DNA of 64,000 nucleotides, taken from the NCBI RefSeq assembly GCF_008831285.2, contig NC_045144.1:17375716-17439715 (forward strand), read 5' to 3'. Each line of letters starts with the position of its first letter. The first letter of the stretch is position 1. The position numbers were made by a program, and so were the translations under genes. This DNA is from Nymphaea colorata. Lineage: Eukaryota > Streptophyta > Magnoliopsida > Nymphaeales > Nymphaeaceae. Shown here piece by piece: positions 12,258 through 24,500 of the stretch. The notes under the pieces are model-generated. The model saw only the letters and a list, made by a program, of their open reading frames with translations. It did not search any database and was not told the DNA's origin.

Positions 12258-15200
12258 ATGGCGTCGAGTGCCGGGGCCACTGGATGGTTGAGAGGGAGAG
12301 TGAAGGCCGTCCCCTCGGGCGATTGCCTTGTCATCATGGGGAGCACCAAGGCGGAGATCCCACCGGAGAAGACGGTCACTCTGTCCTCTCTCATCGCTCC
12401 GAGATTGGTACGGCTGCAGAGCATGGTTGATCTTTTTTCACTTTTTGCCTTTATTTTTCTGGTGGTGTGATCTGGTGAAACAGACTCGCTTTAGAGAAAA
12501 GGACTGAAAACCATAAATTCAAATGTTTGTTGGCAAACTTTCTTGTGGAATTTCCCGTTATTAGTTTAGTTTCCAGAATAACAAAAAGATCTGCTCTGCG
12601 GGGACGGGACTTGTTGGTTGCTATTTGAGGTTTTCTTTTTTTTTTAGTCTATCCTGCTTTTGTGACGACCACTATCAGATCCATATTTATAACTCGTTTA
12701 TTGAATGGTGCTTCATTCATAGGCTCGCAGAGGCGGCGTTGATGAGCCGTTCGCCTGGGCTAGTAGAGAGTATTTGAGGAAGCTCTGCATTGGAAAGGTG
12801 TCTTTTTGCGTTTTCCGCTTTCTTGATTTATTTATCGATTTGCATTTATGCTTTCTATACCTTGCATGCTTATTGATTATGGTCATACCTATATCTGTAT
12901 TTTTTATGATGGTGGGATTTGGTTTTCTTACTCTTTCGAGCAGGAGGTTACCTTCAGAGTTGATTACACTGTTCCATCCATTGGCCGGGAATTTGGTTCT
13001 GTGTTTCTCGGCGACGAAAATCTAGCCTTACTTGTAGTTGCCAAAGGCTGGGCAAAGGTCATATACGAGTCCACTTACTTACTGTCGGAGTTGAAAAAGA
13101 ACCACTCGTTTTATGAATCTCATTGTTGTCGTTACATTCCATTGCTGCAGGTTAGGGAACAAGGTCAGCAGAAAGGAGAAGCAAGCCCTTTTCTGTCTGA
13201 ACTTTTGCGTCTTGAGGAGCAGGCGAAGCAACAGGGCTTAGGCCGTTGGAGCAAGGCTAGTCTGCTCTCCTTAGTCATACTGTTTTCTCCTGAGAATCTA
13301 AAAGCGTCTTTTTTAAGTGGATTATTTGTCTGAAAGCCACAGAAATAGGGTTTTCGTAGGTTATTCATTCTTGTTTACTCAAATGCAGGAACCCGGTGCC
13401 TCGGAGGCATCCATTAGGAATTTGCCACCTTCTGCAATTGGGGATCCCAGTAACCTGGACGCAATGGGTCTTTTGGGTGCCAATAAAGGTAGACCTATGC
13501 AGGGCATTGTTGAGCAGGTCCGCGATGGAAGCACCATAAGAGTCTATCTACTGCCTGAGTTTCAGTTTGTTCAAGTGTTCGTGGCAGGTATCCAGGTGAG
13601 GTTTTACTTTCTTATACCAAATATCGGTTACTAGGTTCTACATTTTGCCTTTGTATATATATCTGAGTAATCACTACATAACAGGCTCCTTCAATGGGGA
13701 GACGAGCTGCAGTGGAAGCAACGATCGAGCCTGAGGTTACTTCCACAGAGACAAATGGAGATGCTCCTGCAGAAAGTCAAGTGCCACTAACTTCTGCACA
13801 GAAGCTTGCTGCATCGGCAGCAGTATCTGGGGAAGTCCAGCCAGACCCATTTGGAAGGGAAGCAAAGCATTTCACTGAAACTCGTGTTCTGAACAGAGAA
13901 GTGAGTGTTTGTTTTTTATCCAATCAATCCCGCCCATTTAGGTTTTATTTTTTCGTTTATTCTCTCTAATTCTTAGTTCAAATGCAGGTGCGCATTGTAC
14001 TGGAAGGTGTAGACAAATTCAGCAATTTAATTGGATCGGTGTATTACCCTGATGGAGATTCAGCAAAGGATCTAGCGCTGGAGCTTGTAGAAAATGTGAG
14101 TTTCTTTAATATTTTTATATACATAAAAATATCATTGTACTGAAAAAGAGGCACTGAGTAAAAAAAGGAGGCTGACAAGTGGAGTGTTATCGTCCTTTTC
14201 ATGGTTTGCATGTGCAAGCTCATAGGAATGCAGAGGTTCATGGAATGCTACAGACCATCTGGTTGAGTCATTAGAATCTGTTTCCCGGGAGAAGTTGGAT
14301 CAAGTAAAAAGGACAGGTTCAAGGTCCAACTAGGAACTCTGTAAGCTCCTCTGGAATGATGTTGGATGCTTCAGTCTTGACAGTTGAGTTCCATTTTGAA
14401 GGACTATCACTTCATCTTCAGAGTTCAGACAGATCAATGTTGTTTACACTTTACATAATTGCAAACTTCTGCCAACGAAGTTTGTAGCTAGTGTTCATTA
14501 GCCAGTGTAAAACCGCCAGAGGCCAATACAATTACACAGATTGACAGTCAAGTGTTGTGCTGGGTGTCATAACTATCTTAAGGAAAAAGAGAGTTAAAAC
14601 TTTAAATCTAATCAAAAGGGAGTGTGCCAACAGCATACTTCTTTAACCCCAATTGTATATATTGTTTTTAATTGTTAACTTTATAGTTTATCCTATAGTT
14701 GCCTACTCATCTGTACTCATACTCCATTCTTATCTATGTCATATAGGTACGGGTACCGGTGCGCGTACCGGTGGGGGTACGGGTACTGACTCTTTTCAAA
14801 AAACTTGGGTGCGGGGGTACGGCCGTATATATATATAAACAATAAGAAATACTTAGAAAATATGTATCAAAATAAAGAATATACATCAACATAAACAAAT
14901 AAATAACATAAAAAATATATATCAACGGCTCTTACAGCAGTGTGTTTTAAGAAACCTATGAAAAACTTTAAACATATGGACAACCAAGCAGCCCCCTAGT
15001 CAAATATGAACATCAATCGAATTTTCACATCCAAAGAATAGAATAAAAAGTAAGGTGAAATAGAATAAAAAGTAAGGTCGAAAAAATTAAATCAAAATAA
15101 AATTAAGCAGTTTGGATCTATAGGTATCCAAGTATCAAAGTACCCATTTTGGGTACGGGTACGGCGACACGGGTACGTGGACCTTACTGAAGTACTCATG

Positions 15201-18200
15201 TGACTTAGATTCTTATACATCTGGGTACTCATAGTCCATTCAGATAGGTCTATTTTTTCCCCTGTTTCAAGCCCCTATTGGAGTCACGTGGGTACCTTTG
15301 TAAGGTTCCCATCATAGGCAGTACTTGGACACACATAGGCATTCTTTGCATCGAAACTGATCCAAACTACTATTTCTATTTGATTCAGCTTGGATCTAAC
15401 TCAGTATTCATTCTGTTTTTGTTTGTTATTGGTCATTAACATGTGTTTTTTTTTATTTGTCTATTTAAATGTTACTTTTATTTTAAAACTTTGTGGTACT
15501 TTGCATATATGCATATATATACCAGACCCTACCCCCTTTATCCACATTTTCTAAAATTGATGTGCCCGTACCTATATCTCTATACCTGAACCCATACCTG
15601 CACCCATATGACTTTGGGATTGTTTGTTGAATTTTAGCAGCAATCAGCATCTTAAGTGCCTACTTCTCTCATTTACAGTTTTGGTTGCCAGTTATTCTCT
15701 CTACCTTCTCTAAAGGATCTCAGACTGCTGACTGGTTAGGGCTTGTTTACAAAGTAAGGACCTCAATGACATGAGGAAGTTTGGCACTGAGGATAGCAAA
15801 ATTGATCATTCTTCTGGTCTAACATTCGAATTGTTGCTTAGAAAATCTGCGAAAGTAATTTGCAGGGGTGTGAAGCACATTTCCATGTGAAAATGGATCT
15901 CTCCTCCCCTGATTAATTTTCATGTTCATCTTCCATTCTCAACGAAATAGCCATCTCTCTGACTCTTTCGAATGGATAAATTTTCTGCAATGCAACAAAA
16001 GGCCATGAATAGCACACGAACCCAAAAATGGAAAGGGGAGTCCTTTGCCCAGAGTACCATACTAGGAAATTTTGGAAATCTTCAGCTTCATAACTTTTTG
16101 GAAAGGGGAGTCCATTTCCTGTGTTTTTTTGAAGCATATATGCTTTAAAGCATAATGCTAGTGATTCCTGCTGATATAGGTTCAATTAGACTCGACTAAT
16201 TAATCCTGTTGAGCCTGTTTTAGAAGCTCATTTTTATTGTCCCGCATTTCATTGGTTAGTTCACATGATGCAGTTTTCTGAATACCATCATTTTCCTGTA
16301 CAGGGTTTAGCAAAATATGTGGAATGGAGTGCAAACATGATGGAAGATGATGCCAAAAGGCGGTTAAAAGCTGCTGAGCTTCAAGCCAAGAAGGACAGGT
16401 TGAAAATTTGGACAAATTATGTCCCTCCAGTCACAAATTCGAAGGCAATCCATGACCAAAACTTCACTGGAAAAGTATGCAGTTACTTAAATAGTATCTT
16501 TTATGCTGGACACCTGACCTATGATCTGAACTTTATACTCATCCCATGATTTGTCAAATCAACAGGTTGTGGAGGTTGTGAGTGGGGATTGCATAATTGT
16601 TGCTGATGATGCTGTTCCATATGGTAGCCCATCAGCTGAACGAAGGGTCAATCTTTCTAGTATCAGGGCTCCTAAAATGGGTAACCCACGTAGGGATGAG
16701 AAACCTGCTTCATATGCTCGAGAAGCCAAAGAGTTCTTGCGGACTCGCCTTATTGGTCGGCAAGTATGCACTTCTGGGTCTAAAATTTGTACTAATAATT
16801 TATCAAGTGGTAGGAGCGGTTTCATTATAATTTATGCTGTCTTTAGGTCAAGGTATGCATGGAATACTCCAGAAAGGTCGGCATTGCTGACGGGCCAAAT
16901 CCAGTGCCAGCAACAAGCTCAGCGGATTCGAGAATCATGGATTTTGGCTCTGTTTTCCTGGTGTCTCCATCAAAACCTGAAGGTGATGAAGTTACATCTA
17001 CTGCTGCTGGAGGTAGCCACCCAGATGGAATAAATGTTGCTGAACTTGTGGTAGCTCGTGGTTTTGCCACCGTGATCAGGCATCGTGATTTTGAAGAGCG
17101 ATCAAATCATTATGATTCTTTACTAGCAGCAGAATCTCGTGCTATAAGTGGCAAAAAGGGGATCCATTCGGCCAAGGACCCTCCTGTGATGCATATCACT
17201 GACCTTGTGACATCTGTAAGTCTCTTGATCTACAGGGTAGATATCTCTGTAAATGCTTAAATCTACTTACGTACCTTTTGTTTCTTTCAGTCTGCTAAAA
17301 AGGCAAAAGACTTTTTACCATTTCTTCAACGAAGTAGACGGCATCCAGCTGTGGTTGAATACGTCCTGAGCGGTCATCGATTTAAGTTGCTAATTCCAAA
17401 GGAGACATGCAGCATTGCTTTCTCCTTTTCTGGTGTTAGATGTCCTGGTAGAGATGAGCCATACTCTGATGAGGCTATTGCTTTCATGAGAAGAAAAATA
17501 CTACAGAGGGATGTTGAGGTTTGTTTTTTTCTCCTTTGCAGGTTCTTGGTCACAGCTTTTATTCAGTTACATTGCTTTATGATTCTGCAATCTTGCTTTT
17601 GCAATGCAGATTGAAGTGGAAACAGTTGACAGGACTGGAACATTCTTGGGGTCTCTATGGGAATCAAGGACTAACATGGCTGTGTCACTTCTGGAAGCAG
17701 GACTTGCTAGGTTTCAATCTGCCTTTGGTGCTGACCGTATCCCAGATTCACACCTCCTCTTGCAGGCTGAACAAAGTGCGAAGAAACAGCAGCTTAAAGT
17801 GCGTAGCATACTTGTACATTTTTTCTCTGATTTTCCTTAGGTTTCTTACTCACCTTTTGATTTCAGATATGGGAGAACTATGTTGAAGGGCAGGAAGTTG
17901 CTAATGGTACCACCTCTGACACAAAGCAGAAGGAAGTGCTAAAGGTGCTTGTTAATGATACCATCTCATTAATTGTTTTTGCTTTTCTCTCCCCGACTTT
18001 GTTTATGCCTTTATTTGAACAGATCTATGTTTTGGCAGGTTGTGGTTACTGAAGTACTGGGTGGTGGTAGGTTCTACATCCAGTCTGTTGCTGACAAGAA
18101 GCTGGCGTCCATCCAGCAGCAGCTTGCCTCCTTGAACCTCCAAGCCCCTTCCATCATAGGAGTTTTCAGCCCAAAGAAGGGAGAAATTGTCCTTGCACAG

Positions 18201-19285
18201 TATACAGCAGACAATTCCTGGAACAGGGCAATGGTAAGAGCAACTATTGCACCATTTGCCACTCTCCATCGTTTATTCTGTTGAAGAATGAATGCATCAA
18301 AATCTGTGTGGTCTGCGAATTAGTGTTTATGTTTTGTCCATGGTTTATCTTCTTCTACGACTGTAGAATCAGATAGTAGATACAGTCTGCAATGATTGCA
18401 CTGTGTGTCACATATATGTGTGGATCACAAAAGTTGATCACCGTGTTCATTTGTGCTGCCTAGGAATCTGGTTAGTGAGGTTACTTCAATATACTTATGG
18501 ATCATTAAAGTTGATCTCCATGTCATTTTTGCTGCATAACAATCTGGTTAGTTAGGTTTCTTGAATTCAGTTGTACAAGATAGTTATTTAAGCTGGCTCA
18601 GATTAAAATGTAAAGTTATGTCATTCACCTGTAGAAAGCTTGTTCTGGTCAATTTTCTATAGGATCCAATATTGCTTCAGGTGGTTTGGTTCTGGATTCA
18701 TCTCATTCACATTGATCTGATTACGATCCACATTTAGATTTTCATTTGGTAGTGACAGTTTGTTTCAGCTCCGGTATGCCATGATATGTCCTGGACCCCT
18801 CTGCTAGAATTGTTGAATGTGATTAAACAAGTTTCTTTGGCTGTTACTGATTTTTCTTGTCTTTACCAGATTGTGAATGCTCCCCGAGGAGCAGTTCAGT
18901 CACCTGATGATGTTTTTGAGGTGTTTTACATTGATTATGGCAACCAAGAGGCAATCCCTTACAGTCGGTTGCGGCCTCTAGATCCCTCCGTCTCTTCAGC
19001 ACCAGGACTTGCTCAGTTATGTAGCCTTGCTTACATAAAAGTACCGACATTAGAGGAGGACTTCGGTCATGAAGCAGCTCAATATCTAAGTGAATGCACC
19101 CTTGGTAGTTCCAAGGAGCTTATGGCAAGGGTGGAAGACAGAGACACCTCAGGAGGAAAGGTCAAGGGGCAAGGAACTGGTACGGTTCTCATAGTAACAT
19201 TGGTCGATGCGGAAGAAGATTCCAGTATCAATGCTGCTATGCTGCGGGTAAAAATCATGCCCTCTGTGCGTGCGTGTGTGTGAGA

Positions 19286-19316
<31 letters not shown>

Positions 19317-19914
19317 CACTCTTGAAATTTGAAAAGAATTTTCTACATTATCCATGAATTCTGACATGCTTAAGAAAGGCTGGCATTTTTGCGTTGTTTT
19401 TAGGTCTTCAACAGATGGAAGCGTGGACTAGTTAGTATGACACTCCAATGTTTATGTCTAAATTGTTCATCAAGTGTTTGCAACCAATTCATCAAGTGTT
19501 TGCAACCAACCTTTTTTTTTTGTTTGGAAAATTGTGCCCTGCCAACAAGTGTTTCATTTTCTGGGAAAGGTTGTTGGACCTAAGATCTTCAAGCTGAAGA
19601 CGTTTCAAGTGTTATCTGTCGTCCCTGAACAAGTGGAATCTTGTGGTTCCTTTTTCCAATTCTGCCATACATATTATTTGCCTCATAACTGGATTAACAA
19701 TTTTTCGTCTTTTCTTGTGAAAAATCAGGAAGGGCTTGCTAAACTAGAAAGGAGGAAAAGATGGGATACAAAAGAGAGGCAGGCGGCACTTGATAATCTA
19801 GAAGAGCATCAGGCAAAGGCAAAGCGTGAAAGGCTCAACATATGGCAGTATGGTGATGTCATGTCTGATGAGGAGGAGTCTGATATGCCTGCAAGCAGGG
19901 GTGGTCGTCGATGA
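12258..19914 (+). CDS. TSN: TUDOR-SN protein (staphylococcal nuclease/Tudor, SND1 homologue)
   Basis: Sixteen coding exons: 12258-12407, 12723-12797, 12944-13057, 13151-13255, 13389-13595, 13685-13900, 13988-14095, 16304-16474, 16566-16763, 16847-17215, 17291-17518, 17610-17798, 17867-17944, 18039-18233, 18870-19247 and 19729-19914. They give 988 residues, about the usual plant TSN length. The family has four tandem SN-like (OB-fold) domains, then a Tudor domain inserted in a fifth, partial SN domain. Here the N-terminus is WLRGRVKAVPSGDCLVIMG, the second SN region has IVEQVRDGSTIRVYLLPEFQ, the third has VVEVVSGDCIIVADD. The Tudor region starts at FSPKKGEIVLAQ (779-790) and has FYIDYGN at 820-826. 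The C-terminus is acidic then RGGRR. TSN is a cytoplasmic RNA-binding protein of stress granules and processing bodies, linked to mRNA stability under stress. All 15 coding introns are phase 0. Intron 4 has a GC donor (AAG|GCTAGT at 13256). Intron 7 is 2.2 kb and carries repeat-derived sequence. Confidence 0.97.
14740..15180. repeat. GGTACGGGTAC-rich element-like block in TSN intron 7
   Basis: Two clusters of GGTACGGGTACC/GGGTACGG words (14747-14825 and about 15150-15180) flank about 330 bp of AT-rich sequence. The arrangement resembles ends of a non-autonomous DNA element inserted in the 2.2-kb intron 14096-16303. The words continue in weaker form to about 15610. No target-site duplication was located, so the boundaries are approximate. 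Confidence 0.4.
18421..18566 (+). repeat. Diverged tandem duplication (77 bp x 2) in TSN intron 14
   Basis: Copy 1 starts TGGATCACAAAAGTTGATCA at 18421 and copy 2 starts TGGATCATTAAAGTTGATCT at 18498. Both end in AATCTGGTTAGT(G/T)AGGTT. It is intronic and old, to judge by substitutions. Confidence 0.7.
19279..19317 (+). repeat. (GT)n/(GA)n microsatellite in TSN intron 15
   Basis: A short GTGTGT run passes into an interrupted (GA)n tract about 30 nt downstream of the exon 15 donor. It is likely length-variable. Confidence 0.85.
19466..19509 (+). repeat. Perfect 22-bp tandem duplication in TSN intron 15
   Basis: The 22-bp unit beginning TTCATCAAGTGTTTGCAACC occurs at 19466-19487 and again, unchanged, at 19488-19509. 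Lack of divergence suggests a recent event. Confidence 0.9.
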
Positions 19915-21164
19915 ACAATGTCGTGAGTTATTATCGGTTGGTGTGAGTCAGCTTAAGGATTCTAACGGGGGACTATCCAGCTGAAACTTGCCGAGGAAGA
20001 GTTATGGTATTATCCTCCCATATTTTCTATCTTTTTTCCTTGGGTCTTCTTCAACTCTCTCTTTACGGGATATTTGTTTTCAAATTTTTTGAATAAGGGA
20101 AGTTTAGAAACGTGTCCCTCCCTCAAGGAGGTCGGCGGTTACAGTCACCTAATTTATTTTTGTAGGAAAATTTCCAATTTTAGTTAGTTGGTACTTTTTT
20201 GGCAGGTGAGGTCAAGTTGTAGCAGACAATATTACAATGGATTATATAATGTCTTGTTTCGACCTTGAATGTTCTTTTTAAGCAGTTTCATTCAGTGCTT
20301 GTTATACAAAATGGCTTTTTGTTCTTTGAATTCGGCCAAAGCCCATGATCTAAGATGCATGCGCCTGGTTTACTTGTAAACAGCCCCTGGCCGCAACTGA
20401 TCCTAATCAGTTCCATCGGAGGGTATTTCTTAAGAGGAATATTTTGGAACACATGTTCCCAGATCTTATATTTCAAAATTGTCAAATTCTTATTGAAGGA
20501 AACGTAGTGTGATCATCTTTAGCGCTTGGCTGTTGGAATTAGTAATAAAATATATAATCACATATATTCCTGTAACAGAGCATGTCTTTGAAACATGTAT
20601 TTTAAGAACATGCGTTCTAAGGCCACATTCTAACCTTTCAACAGCCTGCGTGAGGTTTGAAAACTCTGGTCGTCTACTTATACCAGCTACCACCAATTCC
20701 GCGATTAATCACAAATGTAAAGGATTTCTTTTTCTTAACTTTTTAACCTCGGCTTCTTTCTCCCCGCAATTGGAGTCCTGCATTATTTTTTCCATCTTGC
20801 AGTTTGGGAATCCTTCTGATTTCGATGGCAATTGTATGTCATTCATGTTGATCTTGACCGTTTATGTAATGAAAAGGATTTTCTTGAAATATAAAGAGAT
20901 TATGGAAAGGTCAGGAAATGTCAGGATTTATGGCAATGCTATTAGTGCTGACCATACCACAAATTGTATACCATTTTCCATCACACAAATTGTATATCAT
21001 TTTTCATCAAACAATGCCATCAGTACTTTTTCAAGAAAAATGATGGAAAGGAATAAGTAGTAAATTTCCCTGGTTCTGCATTTCCAAGCCCGTGTAAGAG
21101 AAGTAACATGTTGTTGTGAGCTTTTCCATTGTACCTTCATGCCTCACTAAGTGGTAGTTGTAAG
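19915..21164. other. Intergenic, 3' flank of TSN
   Basis: This contains the TSN 3' UTR. The 183-codon open frame at 20509-21060 has no recognisable domain and crosses a diverged 26-27-nt tandem repeat near 20958-21010 (CACAAATTGTATA core), so it is treated as chance. Nothing else could be supported. Confidence 0.4.
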
Positions 21165-21497
21165 TAGGGCTATACAACAAGTCGAGCCTTCTCATTTCAA
21201 TTTGAGTTGAGCTCGAGCTTATAAACAAGCCGAGTTCAAGTTGCATGAACTCAACAATATTAAACTCATGTAAGCTCATTTAATCTAGGTAATTTTTTTT
21301 TTAAAATTAACTTAAAACCAATGGAAGAGATCATGTCAAATGGGAAGATGATAAACAAACTTAAATGAGCGGGGCTTGAACCTGCGCGTCGAGCCCAAGC
21401 TGACATTGTACATCATGACTCTAGCTAGAGCCAAGCAATATATGAGTTGGGTCGAGCTGACCATGCTCAAGCTCAACTCGGCTCGTGTAGAGCCCTA
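21165..21497. mobile_element. hAT-type MITE (333 bp) with 8-bp target-site duplication
   Basis: The left end reads TAGGGCTATACAACAAGTCG. The reverse complement of the right end reads TAGGGCTCTACACGAGCCGA, an imperfect terminal inverted repeat. Flanking 8-mers are GTTGTAAG (21157-21164) and GTCGTAAG (21498-21505), matching at 7 of 8. An 8-bp duplication with TAGGG-type ends is the hAT signature. The interior is rich in GAGCTCGAGC/GAGCCGAG words and encodes no transposase, so it is non-autonomous. The single TSD mismatch suggests an old insertion. Confidence 0.8.
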
Positions 21498-21505
21498 GTC
21501 GTAAG

Positions 21506-24500
21506 GCAGTAATACTGGTTTAGCTATCTTGAGTGCGATGTAACTTATGCATGTTCCCGTCCTAGTTAGATCGATTGTTTCACCAAAGAGGATACCATCA
21601 CTCTGGATGTGGAGTCGTCCATTTGCTGGATTTTGGTGCTACATAGTTCTAAGGGCAAACCGTTATGAGTTAGAGCCCGTTATTTTTTGAATTTTATCGA
21701 AGAATATATATATATATATATATATATTCATGAGATAATTGGTGCGTAGAGACAAAATTGGTGTCAAAATGTTCCGCAATAACATCTAATTTTTCAGTGA
21801 ACGAAGCATATTGCGATCAGTTGATCGAGGGACAATAGAAGGCTGCGTAAATGAAACGCTAAACATACCATTTTGTGCGGCTCAAGAAGTGCACATAAAC
21901 ATGATTGCAGATAATCATTCTTCCACTGAAAGTACTTGGTGTTGAGTACTAAAGGATTAGCAGCTTGCTTTTGCTTTTCTTTTTCAAAATCATTAACGCA
22001 ATCTCACTCAAGTTTTTCTTCATTAGCTATTAAGAGCATGTAAGAGTAACAAAAGCGCATAATTCTGAACATCGACAAGCAGATCATGCATAAATGCATC
22101 GTTCTTGTTGCCAAACACCCTCTATGAATCACACTTCTTCCGAAACCAATCAGCTGGGACAAGTCACACTTCTTCAAATCACTTTTAATTTTAGCAAATT
22201 GATAGAGTTCGTTTTTCTCGTTCCAGTTACACATTTCTGTTGATAGTTGCAGGCTTGCAGATCCTTTTTCAGTGAAGCACCAAGTACATGGAAAAAGCAG
22301 TATTCGTTCCTGCGTCGCCATTTGAGACTTTAATTAACTAGATGGTTGCACACATACCAACCTTCTTTGAAGTCTCTAGAATAGCCAGCCACATTGACCG
22401 CTCTTCCAATGTTTGAACAACCAAAAGCAAGAAGATTTTTGAATCTCAAATTCAAAGACATGTGCTAACGCAGGTTCCTAGATGAAAGGTTCTGCCACTG
22501 CGTGCCTGTGTTTCATCCAAGCAACTACATCATGACTACCAGGACCGTGAATCACCTCAAATGATATTTTTATCGCAATTCTTTTTTGGGAAAAGCAACG
22601 ATATAGATATCACATATATGATTATTAGCTCCGTAAGAGATAATGCTTTACTCAGTTGTAGAAAAGATACAGAAAGAAAAAGATCGCACCAAGACATGCT
22701 AGAAAATGCTTAGAAGTTCCACAAATTGCAGTTGTCATATTTTTGTACCCATTGAAAAACATCTCTCTGTGTCTGTCTCTACATGCCCAAATTTAGGGCT
22801 TGTGAAATTTCGTCTGTTCCACACGCGCTATAGAACAAGAAAGTGAATGGTGGAATGCGTCTGTTACGCACACGCTATAGCAAGAGAGAGAGAGAGAGAT
22901 GACCACGGAGACGTGAAGGCTGAATTCCTTCCAAATCAGGGGGATATGATCAGGAAAAAATTTTGACAGATAACAACAAAGCTATTGTCTCCGCTTGGAG
23001 TGCCCTCCAGATTGTGAGAGTGGGCAGGACGACACCGACTCCTCGTTGTTTACATAACACATGGTCGTACTTCTCCGATCGTCTCTGTCGTTTGCCCTGC
23101 GTTGTCGTTTAAGCTACCCACGGCAGTCCACACAACGAAAGAACACAGATGGGCATCCAGAGACGACCCAGAAGATTGGCAGCGCCTGGTGTGTGAGCAC
23201 CACCGGCCAAGGCGGCCATGCCACAAACCTCCATCCCTGTACGTAGGCCTACATTTCTTCCTTTCACGCATCTTCTGCCCCGCCCCAACTTTTGACTATT
23301 TGCGCTTGGTTAGGCACTCATTTCGGCTCCAAATTGGCCATTCACATGATTCTCTTTCTTTCTCTCCCATCTTCTTAATTTGGTGCTTCATTACATGGAT
23401 TACAAAGCTAGATCATAATCTCCAAGCTTCGGACTGTGGGAAAACGTCTATCCGACTATGTTGTATTTTTTGAGTATGTATATGATGCAGATTTTATAAG
23501 ATTGAGAATTTCAAATTCTTACCCATTGAAAAACATTACTTGGGAGTTGATTTCTCTGCTTATGAGGAGAAGATTACGTTGGACTGTATGCTAGTTTCAA
23601 GCATAGGAGTAATCGGAATCTATCAGAGTAAAAAAAAAAAAAAATATCTTCCACTTCCCTTCTCCCTCCACACGTGCAAACTTGTGCTGTTCTTCTCTTC
23701 AAAGACTAATTAGGCACGAGTTTTGCGTCACCAAATTGATCGCCATTCATGCTTTCCCGAATCTCTGCATATCCTGATTGTTTATTAATCATGCTTTTGC
23801 TAGGCAGATCAGTATACAACATATAGCTTTGAATCCCCGAGGCTTTTTCATTAAGCCTTTTGATATGGTTTTATTGTTTAAGAATCAACCATTAGCAGCT
23901 ACGCTAGGTAGAGTATCTTTGACTCCACAACACCAATCTTTTTTTGTTTTCCCTGGTAGACTTTTGGTGAAATGTGGGAACCATTTCACCTTTTGCAAGC
24001 CTGTTTAGTTTTAGAATACAAACGAAACAGTCTGTTACTGTAAGGTGCTTTTGACCAGGCAAAAGGAAGTGGATGACACCATGAGATGAGACCTGTAAGG
24101 GCGTGAGCCTTTATGCACTGGAAGGGAGAGGGAGTCATGATGCTACGTGGTGAGCAAAAGGAATTTCAAAATGAGGTGGGTTCTGAAAGTGACCAATCGG
24201 GAGCTAACATCATGAGAAATGCTCTTTTGGTTGGTTCCAATACAACAGTGGCCATCATGAGAAGAACTCCATGGCCATCTTTCTACAGTTTTCATCCTCA
24301 CCACTATGCCGTCCGTTTTGTTTAATTTATTGCATTAAGCGACGCCATTGATTTTTACCGTTGCTAAAGAAATACTAAGACCACTTCATGATGGAAAAGA
24401 TGAGAAGGGGGAGGAGATGCAGAACCAATTACTATACCAATGAAAATGGACCCATCTCTATTTTTCTTATTAAAACTTCAAATATTCTAGAGTCAAAGTG

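Noticed and set aside
20509..21060. 183-codon open frame on the plus strand
   Set aside because: No domain, unusual composition, overlaps a short tandem repeat and lacks splice or promoter support.
21360..21390. GCTTGAACCTGCG, resembling a tRNA T-arm
   Set aside because: Lies inside the hAT MITE and no D-arm or acceptor stem can be built around it.
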